From Euwallacea fornicatus (Eukaryota > Arthropoda > Insecta > Coleoptera > Curculionidae), in contig NC_089548.1 of assembly GCF_040115645.1 (NCBI RefSeq), positions 2,232,001 to 2,296,000 of the forward strand: DNA of 64,000 bases, given 5' to 3'. Under the pieces are notes generated by a model. It did not search any database and was not told the DNA's origin. It was given only the letters and a program-made list of their open reading frames with translations. Both the position numbers and the translations under genes were made by a program. Positions 1 to 10,375 of the stretch are shown here, piece by piece; position 1 is the first letter of the stretch; each line of letters starts with the position of its first letter.

Positions 1-2
1 TA

Positions 3-314
3 TATTTGATTAGAACGACCAGTGTGCAAGCGATGCAAGGGATGCGTCCTCCAAAGAGAGTCAAAACTGACGAAACGACAGTTAAAATGCACAAAACCGC
101 GAATGATGCAAAACCAACGAAAGATTGTCAAGTTATTATTCAAACGCTAGAATTGAAGACTGAAATTCTTGACGATTATTATAAATTTAAGAGAAAAAAA
201 AAATGGAATGAGAATTATTTTATGCGCTTAGTGCAAAAAGAACATTTTTTTTTAACTAATTGCACTAAATTATTCCTTCTCTCAGTGCCGAGTGAAAATC
301 TCGTGCTAGAATAG
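3..314 (+). CDS. Partial open frame at left edge, unknown protein
   Basis: The frame is open from the window edge to a TAG at 312-314, so any real protein would begin further upstream. The middle is hydrophilic and lysine-rich, with a helix-like stretch (LELKTEILDDYYKFKRKKK, about residues 48-66). Such basic coiled tails occur at the C-terminus of some insect Myb/MADF-like, transposon-associated proteins, but this resemblance is only an impression. The last 35 residues have ordinary composition and may be chance read-through. I see no splice site that would argue for an exon. It could equally be a chance open frame in AT-rich DNA. Confidence 0.25.
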   Translation, partial: YLIRTTSVQAMQGMRPPKRVKTDETTVKMHKTANDAKPTKDCQVIIQTLELKTEILDDYYKFKRKKKWNENYFMRLVQKEHFFLTNCTKLFLLSVPSENLVLE

Positions 315-1566
315 TTTTATCAATAATGAAAACCGTTATTGTCAATATAAGTTCACTTAAATTATGAGATAAGAATGATAATTCTCAAGTGCCTTTATCT
401 ATGAATGCTCTGGAACAAAATCCTAAAGTGGCCATTTCCCCCTTCGATTACTCTGGATGTCAATACCCAAACTGGACATTACCCCATCCCTTGAAGCTCT
501 TCCTACTCGCAATAAATTAGAAGCTCGAGAACGAAACTGCACGGAGCTGCGGTCAAGCTCTTATCCTGAACACGTTTTATAAGACATAAATAATCCAAAA
601 GGGAAAATGCTCGTTGCAATTATTCATGCAACCCACAGTGTAAATAATTACGAACTCCATGCTGTGTGGCCCTAGGTGTAACACAGACCGGTTGCCTTGG
701 TTGCTTGCTCATTCCAAAGCTTTTTTGCTTTTAAAACTTCGTTTTACGTTCATTTCCGTCCCCGCCTAGTTATGGGCCAAAGGTAAATTAAGTACCTTTG
801 ACGTTGAATATTTCCTATCAGCAGAATCGTGTTGCGAACTAAATTAAGTACTACGAAATTGCGTTACTCATCTGAGCGATTCGGATTTCGATTAACTGCC
901 AAATGAATAGTTCCCGTTATTATCGAGTGCCGTTCATAGTTTAGAATTTAGGGCTCTAGAAAGTTTCCCCGTGCATTCGATCTACAGTAACTAAATTAAT
1001 TTCGAAAAACATGCTAAAAAAAGTCGCCACAAAATCGCCACGGATGCACGCTCCTTCCGGGGGGATGGTGAGCGCCCAAATTCAAGAACGAAGGTCTAAT
1101 TGAATCAGACATGTGACCAATACTGATAAGGCCGAATGCAGATTGAGCCATTGTGTATTCTACCCAAGCTTTCTGCCACCGATCCCTTTATCAGGCTCTA
1201 ACGTTTAGGTTAAATCAACCTGAAAGTATGCGACATTATGGAATGGCCCCGCTGTTTTCATCTGATAACCGCAGGCTAGCGTGGGCCCAAAATGGGGTTT
1301 AACGTGGACAAATTATAAGTTTTCAAGTTGAAATGAATCAGAACAGTCCTCTTCTAGACCTGGGTGACCCAGCTTTTTAATCAGATAAGTAGAATTGAAA
1401 AAAATCACACGTCAGTACATTGGTACGTGCATGGTGCAGGTGACGCGTAGCACACTCGCCATTGATCTAGGAGAGCTGGATGTAGCAAAGAATTCCACGA
1501 AACTCCACACCTTTTGGAGAGCCGCCATAGTTTAGTACTTCAATGCGTAGCGCACCGGTGCGTGTA
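315..1566. other. No gene seen
   Basis: AT-rich sequence without a coding frame, repeat or RNA signature that I can support. It ends at the TA target site of the Tc1-like element. Confidence 0.5.
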
Positions 1567-1760
1567 CAGTGGTGGCTATACCATTAAAAACGCTCCTTGA
1601 AAGGGTAAAATCCCTTTAAAACAAATATAATAAACATGTTTGTGTGATCAGGTATTTTTTTAATAAAATACATTTATTTTTAATCAACATATTTTTTTAT
1701 GTTAATGCTATAGGCTGAAGTAATAAATAAACAAAATTCCTTTAGACAAATAAATAAGAT
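1567..1760. repeat. Left inverted repeat of Tc1-like element
   Basis: The repeat begins with CAGTGGTGG and contains the inner conserved block TAATAAATAAACAAAATTCC (1721-1740). It pairs with 2935-3128 in reverse complement. The middle portion is diverged. Confidence 0.8.
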
Positions 1761-1832
1761 CGTTTTCAAAGAAATCATTTGTTGATCGGTTTGTGTTGCT
1801 GTAGTGTGCAAAATACCTTAATAGAACGGAAA

Positions 1833-2855
1833 ATGGGTGGACGAAAACTTTTTCCGCAAGTTTTGCGAGAATTGATTTTGCCTCTAGTGGAAAAGAATTG
1901 GAATTACCAAAAAATTGCTGACCATTTGGATTGTTCCAAAACGATGGTCGCAAATGCCGTTACAGATTTTAATGTCAATAAAACTTTAGAAAATCCTATC
2001 AGACAGCGACGGAAAAGAAAAATAACGGCCTTATTTGATAGACATTTATTAATACCATCAAAAAAGGATCCAAAATTAGCGTCTATTCCACTACAAAGAG
2101 AGCTCTTGGGCCTAGAAACAGCCACAATTTGAAAAAGAACAATACGAAGGCGTTTAAGTGAGGAATATTTTTTTAGAAGAATTTCCAGAAGAAAACCCAT
2201 GACATAAAAAGAGAATTAAACCGCACGGTTGGAATTTGCAAAAGTTCATATTGGATGGTCAAGTTTTCAATGGGAGCATGTGTTATGGTCGGATGAAACA
2301 AAAATTAACAAATTCGTTTCCGACGTTCGAGTTTATGTGAGACGACCTCGTGACCCAGAACTTAACCCAAAGTACCCTACAATGACCATCAAGTGTGGTG
2401 GCGGCAATATTAAACTGTGAGGGCGTATGTTTGGACATGCAGTTGGGTCCATTACCACAATTGACGGTACCTTGAACATGCACAAATATCAGGATATTCT
2501 TGAGACTATTATGCTGCCATATGCAGAGAATACCCTTCCTGTTGTCTGGCAGTTTCAGCACGACAACGATCCGAAACATGCAGCAAAAATTGTAAAACAA
2601 TCGTTGGTAGAAAGTCAAGTTGATGTTATTAAGTGGCCTGCTCGCAGTCTCGACTTGAACCCAATCGAGAACTTATAGTGGGACGGAAAACAGGCACTAA
2701 AGGATGAAAATATAACAAATTTTACTCAACTTTACGAAGAAATTCAGCGGATTTGGTGTGCCATATCTCGAAAACGATGCCAGAGGTTAATTGACTCTTT
2801 ACCGCAATGGTGTTACGAAGTCACACGGAATAAAAGATGTCCGACTAAATATTAA
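1833..2855 (+). pseudogene. Tc1-like DD34E transposase, five nonsense mutations
   Basis: One reading frame runs from an ATG at 1833 to a TAA at 2853-2855, 340 codons, the usual Tc1 transposase length. It would cut and paste its own element in the nucleus. An N-terminal helix-turn-helix (around NYQKIADHLDCSKTMV) is followed by a basic linker (RQRRKRK). The catalytic core is intact: D154 in LWSDETKIN, D244 in QHDNDPKH and E279 in LDLNPIENL, with 34 residues between the last two (DD34E). Five in-frame stops kill it: TGA 2130, TAA 2205, TAA 2217, TGA 2418 and TAG 2676. The last two replace tryptophans that are normal in the family (GGG...W G and NPIENLW). No frameshift was found, which suggests a moderately young loss. 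The start was chosen because it precedes the helix-turn-helix at the usual distance. Confidence 0.93.
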
Positions 2856-2934
2856 TTTCAATTTAGTAGCATTAACGTGGTTATTGATAGGTTTAGGCCA
2901 TTTTAGGGTTAAAACTTCATTTAAATAGAATCGT

Positions 2935-3128
2935 TTTCATTCTTCGTCCAGAGGAATTTTGTTTATTTATTATGTCGACCTAAATCCTTATTGGAAACGT
3001 TAAAAATGTTAAAAAGAATAAATATTATTTAATGTAAAACTAATGCTATAGAGAAATGCCTTTGTTTCCTCGAATTTTAAATAAGGTCTGTAGATCTTAG
3101 AGTGCTTTTATTTATTTAACCACCACTG
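2935..3128. repeat. Right inverted repeat of Tc1-like element
   Basis: Reverse-complement partner of 1567-1760. It ends in CCACCACTG before TA at 3129. Its inner block lies at 2952-2972, the same distance from the end as on the left. Confidence 0.8.
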
Positions 3129-3130
3129 TA

Positions 3131-5669
3131 TGTATAAACTGCAAGATGTTGTTGTGACGTCACTTCCAGCCACTTCACCGCCATAGATTATCGTCGAATT
3201 TGCCGGAGGGGGCCGACAAAAACGCTGCTACATCCGCGTCTTCTAGATCAGCGACGCTCCCAATGAAAATTAATATGTCTCAGGCGTGGGGCCATTTGTG
3301 CAAGGAAATTTTACTTGTTTAGGCCCAGGTTCGGCCTCATTTGATATGCGGATCATTGGTCAGCAATTAACATTTACCCTATGCCGTTCCGGCCTAAAAA
3401 AAAAATAAACAACTGGCAGAACAATAATTATATTTCGAAATGATTTTTGCTGCCGGGAACATGCCCCAGTATTCGAATTGCAAACAATGATTTTTTGCCA
3501 CTGGTCATGATGATATCCGCCAACAATAACGTAGGGGGTTCGTTAGCATTGTTTGTACTGGGCTCAAATCCAACTGTGTTTATTCAATTTCCGCATAAAT
3601 CTCGGATTCTAGACATATATGGGAAATTAATCCGGTATTAGTTTGTTGGGATAGTATTTGGAATATCTGGATCGTGCAGCACGAAAGTCTTGAACCGTGC
3701 TGAATGCATGGAACTCGCCAAAGCTTTGTTTCGCTGCTGATTATTCTAAGCTTATTCTCGCGATTAAATTTAGTTGACTGATTATCCTCCAGGAACACTA
3801 CAGGGCATTCATCTAGCTGTAGAACCAAATCTTAGCGGTAACTGAAAATTTGGAAACATTATTTTATCTTTCTTCGGCTTACTTCGCGAAGCGATTCAAA
3901 TTTGTTGACACGTCGTCAATGCCACTTTTTATCATTTACTACGTGCCCATGTGACATTTGAAATCCAACGTTTCGACTTGAAATAAGCATCATCAATTTT
4001 GTTTTTTCTATCGGTGCCAACTGGGAATTTCACATTTTTTAATTTGGTTTTTTCCCAATTACCCCGATCTTGCGGTTCGGCTTTGCAGATTGACGCGAAT
4101 ACCAAAAGCCTTTTTTCGTTTAATAAAGGTATTTTTCACAATCCAATCAAATTTCGCTTATTGTCACCTACGGCCAGTAAATTAGCACGAACGAAGATGC
4201 CTTTTTTGACCGAAGAAAAACTATAAAAAAAAACAGAAATTACACATCCGTCGGCCGGCCCATTCGCCGGATCTGTGTCTATTAGATTGTTACTCTTGAG
4301 GGCTTTAAATTTTTACCAAACTGCTAGACTGAACCTGGACATGTGGTACGTCATAGCAATCAGAAGGAAAATCCGAATAAAAAAATGTGCACATTCCAGA
4401 TGGCGGTCGTAGGCAACGATGATGGCGATCGCTGCAAATCGAAACGCCGAATTGCAACATGAGATAACCACGTTGTTGAAGAGGAAACGTTGCTTCGGTG
4501 GAGTGTCCATCATTTTGAGTTACTTTGGTAACTGAAATAAGAAAAAAACGAAAATGCTTTCCGAATTTTCTTCTCTTTTCAAACACTCCCAAGTCATTGG
4601 AATTTTGCGAATTTCGGAACGGTACAATCTTGGGGTTCAAATCGCGCCACTTTGACCCAATTTAACAGACCTCGTATCTTTTATAGCCACCGAGATCCCC
4701 AGGGCTGAGTTCCAGAAACGAACACCCTGTATGAGACTTATCGGCAACCATTAAAAACTTTTCGCTGATGGGACCAACAATCGAAAAACCTAAAGGAAAC
4801 GCTGGTCGTAAAATGCGCCGTAAACGTAAAATATATTCGTTACAAAGTGGGTTTTAGAAGCGGACAAAATTTGTATACCCGAGGTCCGGGATAAAAATAT
4901 GACGTTTTAGGGAGCGATATAACATCAGCATAAGGGAAATGTGGGCAGATTAAAGCCTTTTTCTGCAACGTAAACATAAAGACCAGATTTATGGTTTGCA
5001 CAATGTGCACACGACGCCACAGACCGAGCCAGTAATGCCATTATCGGACAGTTGAGAATTAACGACATCTTAAAAGTACACGGATTACTGCACTTAAGTT
5101 TCATGCAAGAGCAGACGTGTTTGAATGAGCTTTTGTCTGTTAAAATGCAAAAAAAAACCTGTACAAATTATCGAACCCTCACATTGTAACTTAACAGTGT
5201 ACAGGCCTTGAAAATAAAGAACAGTTCCTGCTGAAACAGAATTTCCAATGGAGGCATCCAATTTAAATCTCCCACCTAATTCCTCAGTGGTGGGATATAA
5301 ATCGCCGCGAAGGTTGGATCCAGCGCTAATTCGAAATCTTTATTCATCACTCGGCGTTAAAAAAATTGCCCTCGAAAGGGTGATCTGCTTAATAAACTGC
5401 AATGGAAATACAAGGCGGATCTCCATGCAATTTCCTTTTTGCTTAAAATTCGACCGAATAAAGTTTGGGACGTCCCCAGGGTCAGCCCGTTTTAAAGTGG
5501 AGCAGTTACACTGTTTAGAAAGTGGACCGTTTCGAATAAAAAGAGCAAGATTTCTTTTCAGTGTTGTGGCCCTACGGATGGGTCGTTTGCGGTTCCATCG
5601 GTTAAAGTCAATAAAAAATAATTCTGGAAAAACAGTAAAAAATCTTCCGGTAGTGATGAGATGCGCCCT
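3131..5669. other. No gene seen; possible diverged repeat near 4640-4720
   Basis: No convincing coding region. Read on the minus strand, 4715 down to about 4640 starts TACAGGGTGTTCGTTTC and continues with a regulatory-free, GC-balanced stretch. This start resembles the TACAGGGTG ends of many insect DNA transposons. A 163-codon open frame at 5248-5739 has no recognisable domain and ends in low-complexity lysine and proline runs; I treat it as chance. Confidence 0.35.
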
Positions 5670-5681
5670 CCCCCCCCCCCC
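5670..5681. repeat. Poly-C run (12 bp)
   Basis: Uninterrupted run of C. It lies about 100 bp upstream of the reverse transcriptase relic. Confidence 0.9.
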
Positions 5682-5782
5682 TGTTCAAAAAAAAAAACAA
5701 AAGACGAATTTTTCAGGGGTTAACAAGTTTTTTTTTTAAGGGAACTCAACCTAAATTCGTCAAAGTTAATGGAAAATTCTTC

Positions 5783-5986
5783 ATGCAAACCCTCATTGCG
5801 ATATTCAGGGAATTGTGTCGGGCTAATTGGCTCCTCTTCAATACTGATAAAACTGTCACAATCAAGTACGAACTTAAAATGGGTGGAATGATGTCGATAC
5901 GTTTAGGGCTTGATGGGAACGTAAAATTAAACCCGGAGCGATGCACAAGATTTCTCGATCTGTGGATAGATAGTGACTTGACCTGA
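5783..5986 (+). pseudogene. Non-LTR retrotransposon reverse transcriptase fragment
   Basis: A 67-codon open piece reads as the C-terminal part of a LINE-type reverse transcriptase domain (palm/thumb border). It shows an N-W-L-L-F-N-T-D-K-T-V block, followed by a short linker and the R-F-L-D-L-W-I-D-S-D-L-T block. These match the general N-x-L-x-x-N-x-x-K-T and F-L-G-x-x-I-D-x-x-L-T-W pattern of insect jockey/RTE-type elements. The glycine usual in F-L-G is D here. No YxDD catalytic box, endonuclease or RNase H is visible around it, so this is a short 5'- and 3'-truncated relic. The clade cannot be fixed from this length. Confidence 0.7.
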
Positions 5987-6190
5987 ATCGAATAGGGTGA
6001 CATTGTATGCAAAAACTATCAATTTTTTGCACTAGGTAAAATGAAGAAAACGTTATATATACAAAGTACCTAAAGTGTTCTAAAATGGAAATTAGGTAAT
6101 TTCTTAACGTATCGAAAATGTTAGGCGCGAGGTATCTTCTATTTCAACATTTTCTAAATCAGGAATTAAAAAAAATTATATACACCAACA

Positions 6191-6275
6191 ATGTTAGATA
6201 CCAGGTATTTTCTAACACACCGAATATGTTAGATACAAAGTGTTTTCTAACACACCGGAAATGCTAGAAATAAAC
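6191..6275. repeat. 35-bp degenerate tandem repeat, about 2.4 copies
   Basis: Units begin ATGTTAGATAC at 6191 and 6226, and a third, partial unit begins ATGCTAGAAA at 6261. Each carries TTTTCTAACACACCG in its second half. A weaker copy lies upstream around 6119-6170. Confidence 0.85.
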
Positions 6276-6907
6276 TATCTATCGCTTTTAATATCCAAAA
6301 CTTCCGCAGGAATCCAACTGTGATAATTTCACTTACTCTTTCGTTGAGTTTTGTTTTTTTTGAATAGAAAATTTATTTTCCGCGAGAATTTTTAACATTT
6401 AGCGAGTAGGTGCAATGATTATTGAACAAGCAATAATACCACAAAATTAACATTCTCAAACAAATCGATTTTGCGGCCATTCTACTCATTGCAACTGATT
6501 ATTGTAAATTGATAGAGAATGAAATTGAACACTGAAAGCCACAAAATGAAGCAGACAATGAAAGCGATTGAGCAAAATATTAGATTTTGTGTTCAAGTGT
6601 GAGCTGCAATGAGCAAATGGAGCCATTGAATAAAAGAATACACTGATTCTTGGCCGGATAGACTTTAGAATCAGTTCTTGTAAATGTGCACAGCAGGTGG
6701 ACTTAACATAAATGCATGTGTCGCACCGAAGGAAATTTTTACCTTTTTTGGGGCACCACTGATTAAATTTTTTTTTAATCATATATAGCATTAGCCTGAG
6801 GTAAATCAGTAGCGTAATTAATTTCTCAAGGCATCTGCGAATTTTCACAATTTAGAACGGTAAGACTCTAATTTTTTTCTTGATGACTTACTTGAAAAAT
6901 ATTATGA

Positions 6908-7213
6908 GCATTATATGAAGATAATCGAGAATTGCAAAGAGACATCAGAGAGTTTCAGAATCGGGAACGGATTTACTTGAGGGATATGAATCAGACTGAT
7001 TCGATTGTCAGAAAAGGAACGTTCTGAGGACAAATTATCAAAGAGGATCAACAGAACATCAACGTTAAAACTCAGTCGACTGATTTCTGAATGACTGAAG
7101 CTGAAATCTTACAAGTAACGAAAGAAGCACAGCAGTTGATTTCAGGTCAAGTCATACCAATCTATGTTCCCACAAGTAACGATCAGATTGCACAGCCGAT
7201 AAAAGAAATTTAA
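6908..7213 (+). pseudogene. Hydrophilic reading frame with two TGA stops, unknown
   Basis: From 6908 to a TAA at 7211-7213 a single frame has coding-like composition, rich in Gln, Glu, Asn and Arg (for example ELQRDIREFQNRERIYLRDM, then TEAEILQVTKEAQQLISGQV). It is interrupted only by TGA at 7025 and 7088. The first half looks like a coiled-coil helix. The upstream limit is an in-frame TGA at 6905. No domain was recognised. It may be a decayed transposon-encoded protein or a pseudogene of a host gene; chance is also possible for about 100 codons. Confidence 0.35.
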
Positions 7214-9039
7214 TAAACTTTATTGTTAGCTAACATTCTACTATTTCAGATTTCACTAGATTTTGACTCACATCTGATTCCTGAATGAAAAGATGCCTTA
7301 AACAGCTGACCTAAACTAAAGAGATGCAGTGGGCTTGAGGTTTTACCAGTGACTGGAAAAGCGCACCTGTTTAAGACACAAGAGTTACAAATAAAGCTCT
7401 ATGGAGAGAATAAATCTACATAAGTCAGCTGAGATCTACTGACGATACCTGCCGAGGGTATTTTGCTCTACTTATTCTTTGAACTACTTGTTTTTTAATT
7501 TTTTTATTGTTTTTCTCGTTCGTATTTTTTCCCTTGTTCTGAGGAAAACATACGCTTTTCTTACCACCTCCAATATCTGTGTTTGAGTTGTGAATTATCT
7601 CCTCAAATTTTATCCAACTTTCATGGTTTAGTGATCAAACAAGAACACGATTAATTTTAAATCGGTTTCGATGATCTGAGAACGGTTAAACCGTTTCAAA
7701 AATAAACCCATTCATTAACCCAGAAGACAATCAGCAACGGTTAGGTGAATAATTTATTCACTCGCGAAGAAGCAATAGAGGAGGGCGCGATAATCAGAGG
7801 CGGGATTATGTCTCTTTTCGGGAAAGAGCGATTTAGCTCTAAGCTGCTATAGAACATTTTTTGGTTTCGTCTTCTTGCTACCAACAACGCGCCCTGAAGG
7901 TTTATGCTTCGTTAACCCTTATTGAATTCGTGGTTCAGCTTTGCAATATAGGATTTATTCCTCATTGGGGCGATTACGGATTTATTTATAGGGTTTATTG
8001 TTATTAATATTATCGATCATTAATATCGAGATCCTCTTGGTTTAGCCTTTGCGTTCAGGAGAAAAACAAAGCGTTTACTCGAGCGAAAATTAAACTGTCT
8101 CGCGATTAGCCAAACGGACGAGATTCGCGCCAGTGGTGGATTTTATCGCTCCGTTTCAACATTTTTGTTTTGATGGTCGTGGCTTTTTATGGCCAGCGAC
8201 AGGTACTATTAAGCCCTGAGATATTCCCTGGGTTTTATCATTTCCCAACTAAAGTGAGGGTAATTACCGCGTTTATTTCGAGAAATTATCCTGCAATTAA
8301 ACAGAGCTTGGGTTTTTCTTTAGCTTTTTGTGCGGCTTTGTCTTAGATCTGCGAATGTCATTAAACAAGGGCTCTATTTCACCGAAAAGACGTAATGCGC
8401 TTGAAATGACATCTTAATGGATTTTGTCGAAGTGCCCGATTTCGGGCCAAATTTTTAATGTGCCGTTACCCTTGACATTGAGCTGGTTTCCAATATCCAG
8501 GCCGCGTTTCAACTCCGGAACTCGCAGTTAAAACTGACAGGACACTAATAATTTGGCCCCTAAGGCTATCAAGGTACCCGTAAAAAGTCGTCTGTCGTCG
8601 GGGCGTATTTTCTCGTATTAGAAATTCCTGCCTTAAAACAGCCAACTTAATAACGATTACAATAGCTGGAAAACCCAAAAAGCCATCCCGAGATCGTCGA
8701 AGCATTAAATCCAGATAATTTTGCCGTAAAGTTGTAAAATCTTACCCAATTATGAAACCGCTCCGGAGCCATATTTCTGCTGCTGCATTATTATATTTCG
8801 CCGCAGTAAAGCTCTCCCACTTACTTGGAACTTTCTTGAATACATTTTGAGCCGGAAAAGATTTGTGATTGGACGAGAGTGCATTTTAAAGGGTGCTTGC
8901 AACTGGATCATCTTGAGAAATAATCCCCCTAAGTACTTATTCTAAATGTTATTTCGTAATTCTCTGACTGGAGAAGTTCGCAATTAAGACGAGAATGGAT
9001 GGGCCAGGGGCGAAACTCTTGGTGTTGATTTTCTTGCTT
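7214..9039. other. No gene seen
   Basis: Mixed AT-rich and moderately GC-rich sequence with no frame, repeat or RNA signature that I can support. Confidence 0.5.
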
Positions 9040-9540
9040 GGGAACATAAAAAAAAAGTTTTGATGTAGTCGCAAAGAAAAAATCTGACGGGGCCAAATCC
9101 GGAGATTGGGCAGGCCACGAAAGTATTGTGTGATTTTCTAGCGTGTATCTAGCCTAATGCCAGGAAATCTCTGTGCAATATGTAGCTATACCTGCATAAT
9201 ACTTAGTGCGTTATGTCCATAATGTGCCTGATATTATGTGCGGATGCGCTAGCCTGGAACCCACAGTTATAGGAAGCGGGGGTTTATCTAAGGTCTTTTG
9301 TAAATCCTTTTCAAACAAAATGATCATAAAAGATAGGACCAGTCACGAGAGTGCCAAATATTAAAACCTACATACTGAACCCACAACGATGTTGGTGGTG
9401 TGTAAACCGGGGAACGCGAGGGTTGTCCCTGAACCAGCAAATGATTTTACTGAAAACTCCATTTTGTGGCAGTTGGCTCTCATCTGACGAAATAAATGCA
9501 AATTGCCGTCCCAATTCCTAAAGGTGCCCATTCAATGAGG
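9040..9540 (-). pseudogene. Tc1/mariner-superfamily transposase relic, frameshifted
   Basis: On the minus strand, 9118 down to about 9065 encodes SWPAQSPDLAPSDFF. This is the conserved C-terminal catalytic-loop motif of IS630-Tc1-mariner transposases (W-P-x-x-S-P-D-L-x-P-x-D-F-F); the phase then slips into L-C-D-Y-I-K. Upstream on the same strand (about 9370-9540) pieces such as NPRVPRF, and GTLVTGPIFYDHF correspond to the ENPH...VTVWCG...IIGPYFFE part of this transposase group, in shifting frames with stops. The middle D-containing motif is not readable. It is an old relic and its ends were not identified. Confidence 0.7.
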
Positions 9541-9959
9541 GAGTTTTTGTTGCCATTTGTTTCAAAATTTAGAAACCTGAGGAAGTACAGAGAAAGTTTG
9601 TGCTTCCACTCCAAAGTAACTAAAATTGGTAATATTTGAGCGGAATTTCAGAAACTCTGCATCCACTGAAAAAACTTGAGCATGGACGATTTACGAAACG
9701 TAAAGACGGAACAGCAGTGCCGGGGGAAATAAGCGTCTCCATCATGGCAACAATAAGTCGCAACTTTTATTTATTCCTTTAAGTTCCAGTTTGTTCTTTG
9801 ATGTTTGCCGCTTAGAATGGAGACATGCAACACAATTGCACATTTGTTTCTTATTGTAGAAACAAGAAGAAACATTTTGGAGCCTCCAGGCGCATTTCAG
9901 TAAATATGGAACGAACATAAAAGTTAGGTTCAAGATGATTTTTAAAGAATAATTTTTTG

Positions 9960-9983
9960 GGGTTGCCGGGTTGCCGGGTTGCC
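9960..9983. repeat. 8-bp tandem repeat, three copies
   Basis: Three perfect copies of GGGTTGCC. Confidence 0.95.
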
Positions 9984-10299
9984 TTCACAGATTGTTGCAA
10001 TGCCGCACATTCAGGGAAATTCGATGTGTCATCGTAAAATCCCAATTGAATCGTTTAAAAAATATCAATACTCAGTGCTGTAGCGTCTGGAACGCGGAGA
10101 CGAGCAGAGCACCAGTGGCGCAGACCTAGAAAACAACATTTAACCAGGCATATTTCTGTAGCTTTTTTTCCTGCAGATATTGCCCATTAATGTGACTTGC
10201 TTTAAAGACGAATTGATATGATTTCGAATATATCTAGTTTAATAACGGCACAGAATTCAAGTACCCTCTTCCTTAAGTCTTTTTCATTTTGGACTCTCG

Positions 10300-10375
10300 T
10301 TTTACAAATCAACGACCTCGTGTGACCTCATAAAAAATAAATTTAACGGACTCAAATCGGGTGATCTGGAAGGAA
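10300..10375 (-). pseudogene. Transposase fragment (SPDLSP motif)
   Basis: The minus strand reads F-P-S-R-S-P-D-L-S-P-L-N-L-F-F-M-R, matching the W-P-x-R-S-P-D-L-S-P-L-D-F-F-L-W-G signature of the IS630-Tc1-mariner superfamily. The normal D-F-F is N-L-F. Nothing else of the protein is readable nearby. It lies about 0.75 kb from the relic at 9040-9540 in the same orientation, but both carry the same motif, so they are two different copies. Confidence 0.6.

Larger units (their letters stand above)
1567..3128 (+). mobile_element. Tc1-like DNA transposon, full length, inactive
   Basis: A 1562-bp element bounded by inverted CAGTGGTGG ends and flanked on both sides by TA (1565-1566 and 3129-3130), the target duplication typical of Tc1/mariner elements. 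The terminal inverted repeats are long but imperfect. The outer 9 bp are identical. A second, well-conserved inverted block of 21 bp lies at 1721-1741 and 2952-2972, about 155 bp inside each end. This resembles the IR/DR arrangement of some Tc1 elements, in which transposase binds an outer and an inner site. The body encodes one transposase frame, described separately. I see no insertion or deletion that disturbs the layout, so the copy decayed by point mutation. Confidence 0.93.

Noticed and set aside
5248..5739. 163-codon open frame, one of the longest in the window
   Set aside because: No recognisable domain, ends in a poly-C and poly-A/T run, no splice context and no homologue I know; likely chance.
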